Positions 6,416 through 13,063 are shown, numbered from the stretch's first letter. The stretch is 25,287 nt of DNA from an uncultured Nitrososphaera sp. (GCF_946478925.1 NZ_CAMLDP010000019.1:1-25287), one strand, 5' to 3'. Program-made: numbers and translations. The notes: generated from the sequence alone by a model not told the origin.

Positions 6416-7027
6416 TTACTTATTCTTGATGATATAGCGTTCCAGATCGGTTATTGGAGCCTTCAACCGAACTTCCGCTCCGTCAAAGCCATCCACTTCA
6501 TTCTTCGGTATGTCGTATGCCATCTGGGAGCCTTGTGTTTCAACGTGGAAGCTGTCAGGATAAAGGGCTACAACATTGCCTACCGGCTCGCCATCCATCG
6601 AACGGACATTCTTGTGAATAATCCTCTCCCAGTCAAGTACTGGGAACTCTTTGGCTTCCCTTATCACTATCACCTCTTCAGAGACAGGATTTTCCAAAAC
6701 GACGACTATTTTTTCATTAACGTCTGGGCGGGAATCTGGTGTTCTGTATTTTGCCATCTCTTCGTCAGTAGGTGGATTCTCACGGCCAAACTCCTGCTTC
6801 GCTCCTTCCGTGACGTTGAACCATACTCTTTTCCCATCATACCTCTCTGCCAGGGCTTTTGGGATGTAGAACTTTTCTTTGCTTGCTATGCCTTTCTTTG
6901 TAACGACGTAGGTTCTTCCAATACCTTGGATTTCTCCGAGATCCACCTTCTTGTCAACGCCACGGGCTTCTTTGCCCTTTAGCTCATTCCAATCTACAAA
7001 GTCTAATGCGTTCTTGTTATCTGACAC
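6416..7027 (-). CDS. protein with two PRC-barrel-like domains
   Basis: 203 residues. Two similar halves are visible: residues ~14-75 (WNELKGKEARGVDKKVDLG ... RTYVVTKKGIASKEKFYIPK ... YDGKRVWFNVTE) and ~137-200 (IIHKNVRSMDGEPVGNVVAL ... DSFHVETQGSQMAYDIPKNE ... GAEVRLKAP). Each follows the PRC-barrel order 'G-x-x-[VL]-x-x-x-[DG]-x-x-[LV]-G-x-[IV]' then strands. Such domains bind RNA or serve as adaptor/stress proteins; the exact role is not readable. The linker holds REAKEFPVLDWERI. ATG 7027 start. Monocistronic. Confidence 0.65.
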   Translation of the reverse strand: MSDNKNALDFVDWNELKGKEARGVDKKVDLGEIQGIGRTYVVTKKGIASKEKFYIPKALAERYDGKRVWFNVTEGAKQEFGRENPPTDEEMAKYRTPDSRPDVNEKIVVVLENPVSEEVIVIREAKEFPVLDWERIIHKNVRSMDGEPVGNVVALYPDSFHVETQGSQMAYDIPKNEVDGFDGAEVRLKAPITDLERYIIKNK

Positions 7028-7224
7028 AATATCTTTTCGTAGAACTAATAATAATGAGATTCGACAGATGCTTTTAGCAGTTATTATTTTGGATTATTAT
7101 TGGCTGGCAAGAAAATAACGTGTCTTTTGCCCTTGCTATTTCATTTAGACACTCCAGCCTTACTATCCCATTGTAACGAAAAGGCAACCTCTGCCAATTC
7201 GACCAAATCGACAGAAGAGGCTAA

Positions 7225-7350
7225 CTACGACTTTTCTGCATGTGAGCAGCAAGTGCAATCATGTTGAACACAGCTAGCCGCAAACTCGTGGAGACATTCT
7301 AGACATATGCATTCATGGCACGTCAGTAATTCTGCCTCCTCCACAAGCAT
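7225..7350 (-). CDS. Cys-rich microprotein, 41 residues
   Basis: ATG 7350 to TAG 7225. The protein contains TCHECICLECLHEF, then SCVQHDCTCCSHAEKS: eight cysteines and four histidines in 41 residues, arranged C-x2-C-x-C-x2-C ... C-x4-C-x-C-C-x-H. This can bind two metal ions and is unlikely to arise by chance. A TATA-like TAAATAAC sits about 25 bases upstream of the ATG, as for a leaderless gene. No named family recognised; zinc binding is inferred. Too short for usual gene callers. Confidence 0.65.
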   Translation of the reverse strand: MLVEEAELLTCHECICLECLHEFAASCVQHDCTCCSHAEKS

Positions 7351-7635
7351 GTACGGACCTTATGTTATTTACAAGTACAGACTACCATGCAATAGTCTTG
7401 GCGCGATGTACCCTTAACTTTTTTATTTTATTAATTCAATATACGTGATGTTACGCAAATCCACTTGCGCGCCAAATGTGGTAACGGGGTCAGACTGGGA
7501 CTGGCTTGCTGGTAAAGGCTAGCAATTTGAGCCAGCCACCTCTGATCTCCTTACATCACCATTCTGATGTGATGATAACAATATCTCAGTCTCCGCCGAC
7601 ATGATAAAATAACTACCCATTTTCATAGCAACCCT
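7351..7635. other. intergenic, AT-rich, with only marginal micro-ORFs
   Basis: Contains the promoters of the flanking microgenes. A 24-codon frame starts at ATG 7448 (MLRKSTCAPNV...) about 21 bases after a TTTTATTA box, and a 27-codon minus frame covers 7520-7602; neither is convincing. CATCAC/GTGATG at 7554-7573 is a short inverted repeat. Confidence 0.35.
7604..7611 (+). promoter_or_regulatory. TATA box of the DnaJ-finger microgene
   Basis: ATAAAATA centred about 28 bases before ATG 7636, supporting a leaderless transcript and this start. Confidence 0.55.
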
Positions 7636-7767
7636 ATGGAAAAAGAAAAATGTCAAAATTGCAGCGGTAGGGGTTACATCTTGATCGGTATGAATACCAT
7701 GACGTGTAATACATGCAAAGGAAATGGGCGGATTAACACTAATACAATGAGCAACTATTTCGAATGA
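7636..7767 (+). CDS. DnaJ-type zinc-finger microprotein, 43 residues
   Basis: ATG 7636 to TGA 7767. It has exactly two CxxCxGxG motifs, CQNCSGRG and CNTCKGNG, 13 residues apart, in MEKEKCQNCSGRGYILIG and MTCNTCKGNGRINTNTMSN. In DnaJ/Hsp40 and related proteins, pairs of this motif form a zinc site that helps bind non-native polypeptide. Here there is only one pair and no J domain, so it is a stand-alone half cysteine-rich domain. The TATA box at 7604 fits this ATG. It could be a zinc-dependent chaperone cofactor, which is inference. Confidence 0.7.
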   Translation: MEKEKCQNCSGRGYILIGMNTMTCNTCKGNGRINTNTMSNYFE

Positions 7768-7843
7768 CTAATCCGACAAGGATTTTCCCGTTAAAGCGGT
7801 GCCTTTCTTTTTTTGCACTCGGTGACCCAAAATATCACCGAGC

Positions 7844-7960
7844 TTAACGCACGAACCTTCTGTGAGACTGCGAACAATAGCCGCAGTAGTCAGTGTTTGG
7901 CCTGCTGTGGCAGATGCACTCACACCTGCCGCCTTGGGAAAAGCGCATTTTTCTACTCAT
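7844..7960 (-). CDS. Cys/His-rich microprotein, 38 residues
   Basis: ATG 7960. The sequence MSRKMRFSQGGRCECICHSR is followed by PNTDYCGYCSQSHRRFVR. CECICH and CGYC-x3-H together can form a zinc site. A TATA box (TTTAAATA, 7991-7984) is about 27 bases upstream of this ATG. The longer open frame to 8128 is not supported because it overlaps another gene and lacks promoter spacing. The frame on the opposite strand (7813-8004) is treated as its shadow. No family name recognised. Confidence 0.6.
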   Translation of the reverse strand: MSRKMRFSQGGRCECICHSRPNTDYCGYCSQSHRRFVR

Positions 7961-7983
7961 CAAAATATCATACGCATTTATCG

Positions 7984-7991
7984 TATTTAAA
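7984..7991 (-). promoter_or_regulatory. TATA box of the CECICH microgene
   Basis: TTTAAATA on the minus strand, about 27 bases before ATG 7960. Confidence 0.55.
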
Positions 7992-8019
7992 CAAAATTGT
8001 ATAGCCAATATTGTAATAT

Positions 8020-8166
8020 TTACAAGAGATAATCCGCGCCCTTGGCTACTCGATATCTGGTACGTGAGATAACAGACTGTTGACCAAATAGAATGTCGTC
8101 CTCTCTTCGCGCATACCCGCCTATGCACACCAACTTGAGTTCATCCTTACCAATTCTCTTACTCAC
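8020..8166 (-). CDS. unrecognised small protein, 48 residues
   Basis: GTG 8166 to TAA 8020. It reads MSKRIGKDELKLVCIGGYAR, REDDILFGQQSVISRTRYR and VAKGADYLL. The mix of charged and hydrophobic residues and the strand-like ELKLVCIGGY segment look like a genuine folded protein. An AGGA element lies six bases before the GTG and a TATA-like AATAAT about 40 bases upstream. No family recognised. It is just upstream, on the same strand, of the CECICH microgene. Confidence 0.5.
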   Translation of the reverse strand: MSKRIGKDELKLVCIGGYARREDDILFGQQSVISRTRYRVAKGADYLL

Positions 8167-8261
8167 AGAGTCCTGAAATGACTGGGATGGAACAGAATTC
8201 TCCGATTATTGACTTATACATCTTAACTATTTTATTCAATCCATGCGCTCTTGTAATCTAT

Positions 8262-8504
8262 ATGTCTGACAAAGGGCGCCAGAACAACAAAAAACGAGCC
8301 CGGAAGCCGAATCCTGGCAAGAGGGAAGTAAACGAGTACCCGCGCCAGGGCGACCAGGATCCCGAATTAGGTCTGGTCGGTGAAAAAGGCATTGAAGAGG
8401 TTGCTGAAAATAAAGGAGAAGCACTTGGAAAAGACATCAAAAAAAGAATGCGAAAAGGCCAAGACGAAGGGGTAACTTTCGACCCGTCAAGGTCTGAGGA
8501 ATGA
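8262..8504 (+). CDS. small highly charged, probably disordered protein, 80 residues
   Basis: Start ATG 8262 (MSDKGRQNNKKRARKPNPGK) chosen because ATTTTATT lies about 27 bases upstream; the frame is open to 8178 but the upstream part is not protein-like and overlaps the antisense gene at 8020-8166. The composition is rich in Lys, Arg, Glu and Gly, with no hydrophobic core: PRQGDQDPELGLVGEKG, EEVAENKGEALGKDIKKRM, DEGVTFDPSRSEE. Its make-up resembles small hydrophilic stress proteins, but no named motif is present. Confidence 0.6.
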   Translation: MSDKGRQNNKKRARKPNPGKREVNEYPRQGDQDPELGLVGEKGIEEVAENKGEALGKDIKKRMRKGQDEGVTFDPSRSEE

Positions 8505-8560
8505 AACTCTTGCATCTGTTTGCTCTGTGTACCTGATGGTTTTATGATGGGCTGACAACG

Positions 8561-8758
8561 TTAAACTACAGTCGAGTCATGGCAGGCTCCGCCGGGCATT
8601 CTCCCTCGCGCTTCATGGTTTATCACACCCGGCGGGGCCATCAAGTTTTGGCAAGATTCTGGAGAGTCTAATTCCGTCTGGTAATTGCAGCGACAATCAC
8701 GGCGGCTACTGCGCCCCTGCCAGAATTCTTGGAATAAATCTGCAAGATACTCCAGCAT
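8561..8758 (-). CDS. doubtful small ORF, 65 residues
   Basis: ATG 8758 follows an AAATATTC box by about 28 bases, and the first ~16 residues (MLEYLADLFQEFWQG) look helical. The remainder is poor in hydrophobic residues and crosses the strong hairpin at 8585-8639, so either only the N-terminus is real or the region encodes an RNA. Confidence 0.25.
   Translation of the reverse strand: MLEYLADLFQEFWQGRSSRRDCRCNYQTELDSPESCQNLMAPPGVINHEARGRMPGGACHDSTVV
8585..8639. repeat. 12-bp GC-rich hairpin with 31-base loop
   Basis: GGCTCCGCCGGG (8585-8596) pairs with CCCGGCGGGGCC (8628-8639), with one G-T pair. It stands out in an AT-rich region between an uncertain ORF and the convergent neighbours. It could be a terminator stem, a small RNA or a mobile-element trace. 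Confidence 0.5.
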
Positions 8759-8860
8759 GAAAAATTGCCTTTTGGACAGAATATTTGGTTACAGCTTTCT
8801 GCAACCGAATAAGGGAACCCGTATGATTCCTCCCTATTTTGACGATAACTGAAAATCCCG

Positions 8861-9283
8861 TCAATCGTTGCCTAGTTGTTTCTTGACCCTTCTGTTTTCT
8901 ATTGCCAAGATGGCAAAGCTGAGGCCGATAAAGGCAAGCTGGAATGCTTCTGTAACGATGTCAATTGGATCTACTTCGCTCCCTCTATGGGTAATTGGAT
9001 TTCCGGGCATACGGGTTATGACCCAGATTGCTACAAAGGCGATAGTCCCGGCGATGCCTATTGAGTACCACACTTTCCCCCATTTCTTTAGAATCGGGAG
9101 TACCCAAAAGACTTGGGCAAGGCCGCCGACCAAGAATAGTATGACATTGTTTCCGAAACGGTGGTGAGAGATAGAGTTAGCAGCCAAGTATAGATGGATT
9201 ATTCCCGCCAAGATTGTCGTCGCTGCAGCACCAAAGTAAAGGAAGCGGTTCTGGGCGTTCGTGTTTTTATAATTGCTCTCCAT
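8861..9283 (-). CDS. four-helix integral membrane protein, unknown function
   Basis: 140 residues, ATG 9283. Four hydrophobic segments: ~17-36 (YFGAAATTILAGIIHLYLA), ~45-64 (VILFLVGGLAQVFWVLPIL), ~72-90 (SIGIAGTIAFVAIWVIT) and ~110-127 (AFQLAFIGLSFAILAI). A His pair (SISHHRFGNN) and a His in the first segment (GIIHLYLA) could bind metal or haem, which is speculative. The C-terminus is basic (ENRRVKKQLGND) and probably cytosolic. No family recognised. Confidence 0.75.
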   Translation of the reverse strand: MESNYKNTNAQNRFLYFGAAATTILAGIIHLYLAANSISHHRFGNNVILFLVGGLAQVFWVLPILKKWGKVWYSIGIAGTIAFVAIWVITRMPGNPITHRGSEVDPIDIVTEAFQLAFIGLSFAILAIENRRVKKQLGND

Positions 9284-9442
9284 TTTTTATTCTGCCGCAT
9301 TTTACAAGAATGAATTTTAAGGATTTCGTACAATTGTTATGTGAGGTAGACAAGAGCCAGCTACTGCCAAGTCTTTTTGGTTAGTCAAACTCTTTCTCCC
9401 CCTGCGGTACTGGACCATTCCATTAGTGATATGAAGGAAAAG

Positions 9443-9516
9443 AGCCTTGGGTGGGATTTGGACCCACGACCTCTACCTTACCAAGGTAACGCTCTACCAG
9501 GCTGAGCTACCAAGGC
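9443..9516 (-). tRNA. tRNA-Thr(GGT)
   Basis: Acceptor GCCTTGG/CCAAGGC, D-arm GCTC/GAGC, anticodon stem TTACC/GGTAG-like with loop TTGGTAA (anticodon GGT), T-arm GTGGG/CCCAC, discriminator T. 74 bases, no intron, no encoded CCA. A TATA-like CTTAATC lies upstream at 9539-9550. Divergent from tRNA-Leu(TAA). Confidence 0.95.
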
Positions 9517-9571
9517 TCAACGTTCAACAAAACACGAGGGTTTGATTAAGGTATCGAAGGAACAGCCAAGA

Positions 9572-9579
9572 TTTAATTA
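9572..9579 (+). promoter_or_regulatory. TATA box of tRNA-Leu(TAA)
   Basis: TTTAATTA about 28 bases upstream of the tRNA 5' end. Confidence 0.55.
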
Positions 9580-9630
9580 CTGACGGCGCATCTTTGCGCT
9601 GTGCGCGGGGGTTGTAGAGCCCGGCCAAAT

Positions 9631-9652
9631 AGGGAGAACAACAACCTTGGAG
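9631..9652 (+). other. non-canonical tRNA intron in the D-arm, 22 bases
   Basis: Starts AGGGAG and ends TTGGAG. The central BHB helix is exon CCAA with intron TTGG, and the inner helix is GG/CC. Excision restores D-stem pairs G10-C25, T11-A24 and A12-T23. Confidence 0.85.
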
Positions 9653-9666
9653 ACGCGGGACTTAAG

Positions 9667-9681
9667 ATCTCACAATGGGTC
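9667..9681 (+). other. canonical tRNA intron at 37/38, only 15 bases
   Basis: Intron ATCTCACAATGGGTC. The BHB central helix is CTTA/TGGG with two G-T pairs. Very short for an archaeal intron. Confidence 0.85.
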
Positions 9682-9742
9682 ATCCCGTCCCTTAGGGGTC
9701 CGTGGGTTCAAATCCCACCCCCCGCACTATTTTACTAGGATT

Positions 9743-9805
9743 CTGTCAAGAATTCGTCGGATAGAAGAATATGATGTGAAACTAGATCCGACGATTATTT
9801 GACAG
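9743..9805. repeat. 20-base imperfect inverted repeat just 3' of tRNA-Leu(TAA)
   Basis: Left arm 9743-9762 (CTGTCAA ... TCGTCGGAT) and right arm 9786-9805 (ATCCGACGA ... TTGACAG) pair over 9 and 7 perfect base pairs separated by a 4-base weak patch (one A-T, one G-T, two mismatches); loop 23 bases. It begins 17 bases after the tRNA. It may be a hairpin in the tRNA trailer, a terminator-like stem or the fused ends of a small mobile element. Confidence 0.65.
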
Positions 9806-10145
9806 TACTCTAAAAGATGTAAAATAAAACCTAGTCGAACGATAAAGAAATCATTTGCAGAATATAGAAGTACATTGTTTGAGCTTAGACTAGCGAATTG
9901 ATAGGAGTGACTATTTTGGAAGAGACGACAAAAACCACTTTTGATGCCGTTCTGCACTTTACGGTTCATGCGGGATTTAGATTTGATGGCTCTAATTCTG
10001 TTGGCCTAACACGGTCCGTCATTCCATGGACATATTTCCTGTTCCGTATCTACTGTCGGACCTCTATACATATAGCGCCTGATTCGTCGTTTCCCTGGCA
10101 AAACTGTTATCAGATGTGTCTGGGATATTTCTGTTGTACATCCTT
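9806..10145. other. 340 bp without a supportable gene
   Basis: Low-GC. A plus frame from TTG 9898 and a minus frame ending at 9727 are both open but have no family likeness, poor residue composition and no fitting start. GATATTT at 10124-10130 probably belongs to the promoter of the next gene. Confidence 0.45.
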
Positions 10146-10334
10146 ATGAGCGGCGTTGAAGATGGTGGCAAATCCGCAAACAGAAACGCTGCAGAAACAA
10201 GCTGCCCAATTTGCGGAAAAAGGTTCGATAGTATTGCCGAAGTGCAAAGACATCTAACGGTGGAGCACATGCAAAAAGGCGAGATTCCAAACAAAGAATC
10301 TCCTGAGGACGCCCCTTCGAGCAAGGGGAGTTAG
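10146..10334 (+). CDS. C2H2 zinc-finger protein, 62 residues
   Basis: The start is ATG 10146 (MSGVEDGGKSANRN). One classical finger: CPICGKRFDSIAEVQRHLTV then EH, i.e. C-x2-C-x12-H-x4-H, with Phe and Leu at the usual core positions. Flanks are polar and disordered (MQKGEIPNKESPEDAPSSKG). Single C2H2 proteins are frequent in Nitrososphaera-type archaea and are presumed regulators or adaptors. It ends 27 bases before the glycosidase start and is probably cotranscribed with it. Confidence 0.75.
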   Translation: MSGVEDGGKSANRNAAETSCPICGKRFDSIAEVQRHLTVEHMQKGEIPNKESPEDAPSSKGS

Positions 10335-10361
10335 CAAGATAGTGGGAGAGAAATTTGTAGA

Positions 10362-11870
10362 TTGGTTCAACAAAAAGAAGACGACATTCTCTATAGCTCG
10401 GATTGGAAGAATTTTCGCATCAAGGCGAACAAGTTCTTGCAAAAAACAGAAGAAAATGCAATGCAGGGAATCAATCCTGGCGGCTATTACTATGCGATCT
10501 GGTGCAGAGACGCGTCTTATATCCTCCGGGACTGGTTCCTCTCTGGTCACGTCCATGAAGTCCTTCGGCACCTCTACCTGATATGGTCTCATCAAGTGGG
10601 CGATGATAATGATGACAGTAATGATAAGAGCAGAGAACCGCAAGAGAAAGAGAAGATCGTATATGGCCGGGGTTCGCCAGAAGAAAAGTTCAAGACTGCT
10701 ACCTTGCAGGAGGATCTGAGGAAATCCTTTGATGGCGCACTTCCAACAACAATTTACCAGGCAGGCTATTCGGAGATATATGGAAAGAATCCTGATATTG
10801 ATTCTACCGCATTGATGATTTCCACGACTGCGTGGGTACTTTCACATGTATTGGACGAGCATAATAAACAAAAGCAGGCGCATAATCGCGTTAAAGATAT
10901 CGACCAGCCAATTCGCATGAAGGTGGCATCTCATCGTACAGCTTCTTTGGATCCCATGGAGAGCAGGAGTATTTTGCAAGACCCAATTGCACTTGCCGAC
11001 CACCTAAGTGAGAGGATGTCTAGGGCCGTTCGCTATCTTTCCAGCAGGGATTCAGACGGCGACGGTTTGCTTGAACAGGGGCCAAATGAAGATTGGATGG
11101 ATACCGCAATGCGCTCTGGAAAGATCGTCTACAGTCAAGCGGCATGGATAATGGCGCTAAATAATTTCACCATGCTGTTATCCAAAATGAATTCTCCCAC
11201 CCGCGGCAATGACGCTGGCATGATGATGATGACTGCCAAGGACACTGCAAGTCTCGCGAATCAAGCTATCCAAGCTGCAGAAGATATACTATGGTCAGAG
11301 GAGGAAGGCAGTTACGTCGATATTCACGCCGGATACCATATTGGCAAGGTATACAGATTATTGACTCAAGACGTATTGTTGTACTTGGTGGCCATAACAG
11401 AAAACACCGGCAACGACCCTCTTCGGGCATCTGAAACAACAAAAGGAAGAACCAAGAACCACAGTGCAGAAAAGTTACAGATTTCCCAGAACAAATTACA
11501 CAGACGATCGCTGTCCGCCCTGAATGAAGTCAAAAAAAGGGTATGGAAAGAAAAATGGCCGCTAATCACGGAGGCCCTTTTGGACACGACAGGACCCTGG
11601 GTATTGAAGCCGTTCCAATACCACAACCATACCTTCTGGCCTTGGATCACGGGGATAGAAATGCTCGCAAGAAGCAGATTTGAAATGGTAGAGGATTGCA
11701 ATACGCTGCTTTCAACCTTGGCTTCAGACGGCCATCCTCATACACATGCTTTTTATGAATGGATTAATCCATTAAATGACAAAGGCGATGGTGCCTTTCC
11801 ATTTAGAACAGGTATTGCAGAAGTACGAATAGCCCTCACAGATATACTCGCTAGTACGTCAGAAGTCTGA
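10362..11870 (+). CDS. six-hairpin glycosidase (GH15 / debranching-enzyme-like)
   Basis: 502 residues with the landmarks of (alpha/alpha)6 glucan hydrolases: YYYAIWCRDASYILRDW (~42-58), DGLLEQGPNEDWMDT (~234-248, with the likely acid Glu243 next to DWMD), HNHTFWPWITGIEMLAR (~421-437) and FYEWINPL (~464-471). These match the amylo-alpha-1,6-glucosidase and glucoamylase superfamily, which release glucose from alpha-glucans or trehalose. There is no signal peptide, so it acts in the cytosol. The N-terminal beta-domain of typical GH15 enzymes is absent. The start is uncertain: only TTG 10362 fits this frame, while a GTG at 10342 opens another frame (GEKFVDWFNKKK) that could join by a -1 shift at the A-run near 10372. 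Confidence 0.8.
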   Translation: MVQQKEDDILYSSDWKNFRIKANKFLQKTEENAMQGINPGGYYYAIWCRDASYILRDWFLSGHVHEVLRHLYLIWSHQVGDDNDDSNDKSREPQEKEKIVYGRGSPEEKFKTATLQEDLRKSFDGALPTTIYQAGYSEIYGKNPDIDSTALMISTTAWVLSHVLDEHNKQKQAHNRVKDIDQPIRMKVASHRTASLDPMESRSILQDPIALADHLSERMSRAVRYLSSRDSDGDGLLEQGPNEDWMDTAMRSGKIVYSQAAWIMALNNFTMLLSKMNSPTRGNDAGMMMMTAKDTASLANQAIQAAEDILWSEEEGSYVDIHAGYHIGKVYRLLTQDVLLYLVAITENTGNDPLRASETTKGRTKNHSAEKLQISQNKLHRRSLSALNEVKKRVWKEKWPLITEALLDTTGPWVLKPFQYHNHTFWPWITGIEMLARSRFEMVEDCNTLLSTLASDGHPHTHAFYEWINPLNDKGDGAFPFRTGIAEVRIALTDILASTSEV

Positions 11871-12076
11871 AAGCAGATCGGCTGATATTTTGTTAAAGAA
11901 ATTGAATTTTTTGTCGTATTATGCGCTAGCGAGATAATGTGGCCTCCATTCTTAAATTGGTCCATTCCACTAGCTTCTGGAAACAGCATACCCCTATCTG
12001 CTATCGAACGGTCCGCCATTCTGGTTAAAAAACTCGTTAATATTTTCCAGATCATATCATAACGATAACAATACAC

Positions 12077-12886
12077 ATGACTACTGTGCGACAGGGAAAG
12101 AAAATTGCAATAGTGACAGGCTCTAGCAAGGGGATCGGCAAGGCGATAGCAATGGCCTTTGCGACAAGTGGAGAATACGTCGGAATCGTGATAAACTCTA
12201 GAAACTATGAAGAGGCAGAGCCTGTCGCGAAGAAAATCAGGCAACTTGGCAATCATTGCGATGCCCTTACAATAGAGGCAGATGTTTCGATTGAGAGTGA
12301 TTGCCAGCGACTTGTTAACGATGCTGCAAAACATTACGGCAGAATTGACGTCCTAGTTAATAACGCCGGAATTCAGAAGGAAATTCCATTTGAAGAAACA
12401 TCCATTGAGCAATGGTATCGAACTATAAGCGTAGACCTAACCGGTCCCTTCATCTGTAGCAGAGAAGCGATCAAGCACATGCTAAAACAGGATCCGCAGG
12501 GAGGATGTATCATAAATATATCGTCCGTCCATCAGATTATTCCAAAGCCGCTGTACATCCCATATGCTACTTCCAAGGCAGGCATTGAGATGATGACAAA
12601 GACCATGGCCTTGGAGCTTGCCAAACACAACATAAGGGCAAACCTAGTTGCGCCCGGAGCCATTGAAACGGACATGAACAGCGACCTCAAGAATAATGTC
12701 GAAGAATTTGAAAGGACACTCGAAAGGATTCCAGTTGGGAGAATAGGAACGCCTGAAGAAGTCGCTAACGTAGCAGAATTTCTGGCATCAGACAAGGCGA
12801 GTTATGTCACCGGCGCAACCTTCTTTGTAGACGGAGGTATGACCCTTTATCCAAGCTTTCAGCCTACTTTTGGACAGGAGCGTTAG
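12077..12886 (+). CDS. glucose 1-dehydrogenase-like short-chain dehydrogenase
   Basis: 269 residues, ATG 12077. Rossmann motif TGSSKGIG (14-21), NNAG (95-98), catalytic Ser150 (NISS), Tyr163 and Lys167 (Y-ATS-K), and the C-terminal DGGMTLYPSFQ. The HQIIPKPLYIPYATSKAGIE region and the ending are strikingly like Bacillus glucose 1-dehydrogenase, which oxidises beta-D-glucose to gluconolactone with NAD(P). Substrate is inferred from that likeness and from the glycosidase upstream. Transfer from bacteria is possible. It is a separate transcription unit from the glycosidase, with about 200 bases between. Confidence 0.88.
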   Translation: MTTVRQGKKIAIVTGSSKGIGKAIAMAFATSGEYVGIVINSRNYEEAEPVAKKIRQLGNHCDALTIEADVSIESDCQRLVNDAAKHYGRIDVLVNNAGIQKEIPFEETSIEQWYRTISVDLTGPFICSREAIKHMLKQDPQGGCIINISSVHQIIPKPLYIPYATSKAGIEMMTKTMALELAKHNIRANLVAPGAIETDMNSDLKNNVEEFERTLERIPVGRIGTPEEVANVAEFLASDKASYVTGATFFVDGGMTLYPSFQPTFGQER

Positions 12887-12978
12887 TCCAAGTATCTCAA
12901 TGATTGTTTAGGCAATGTCGAGTTCGATATCGCTCTCCCCTTCTTCCTCTCTGATAATCTCCATCACTCGAACACATT

Positions 12979-13011
12979 AAAGGAATTTCCTTTCATAGAT
13001 TCAAAATCTAT
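12979..13011. repeat. two adjacent 7-bp palindromes between convergent genes
   Basis: AAAGGAA-T-TTCCTTT at 12979-12993 is followed at once by ATAGATT-CAA-AATCTAT at 12995-13011. Both lie between the convergent glucose dehydrogenase and ubiquitin-like genes, so a bidirectional terminator is the simplest reading; an operator is the alternative. Confidence 0.5.
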
Positions 13012-13063
13012 CGTTTGAAGCAAGACGTTGCATGGTTTTATGTAATATAATCAGAATACGCGC

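Larger units (their letters stand above)
9605..9726 (+). tRNA. tRNA-Leu(TAA) interrupted by two introns
   Basis: Acceptor GCGGGGG (9605-9611) pairs with CCCCCGC (9719-9725); discriminator A 9726; no CCA encoded. A contiguous cloverleaf fails, but removing 9631-9652 and 9667-9681 gives a perfect 85-base class II tRNA: D-stem GTA/TAC, anticodon stem CGGGA/TCCCG, loop CTTAAGA (anticodon TAA), variable arm and T-arm GTGGG/CCCAC. Both cut sites form BHB motifs: CCAA/TTGG with bulges ATA and AGA for the first, CTTA/TGGG with bulges AGA and TCA for the second. The first intron is at a non-canonical D-arm position (between 23 and 24). Confidence 0.93.

Noticed and set aside
7813..8004. Plus-strand ORF with several cysteines (63 codons)
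   Set aside because: It is antisense to the CECICH microgene, whose TATA spacing and motif are better; the cysteines are a by-product of the opposite-strand Cys/Ala codons.
9898..10149. Plus-strand ORF of 83 codons starting at TTG
   Set aside because: Composition is not protein-like, the start has no promoter spacing, and it overlaps the start of the C2H2 gene.
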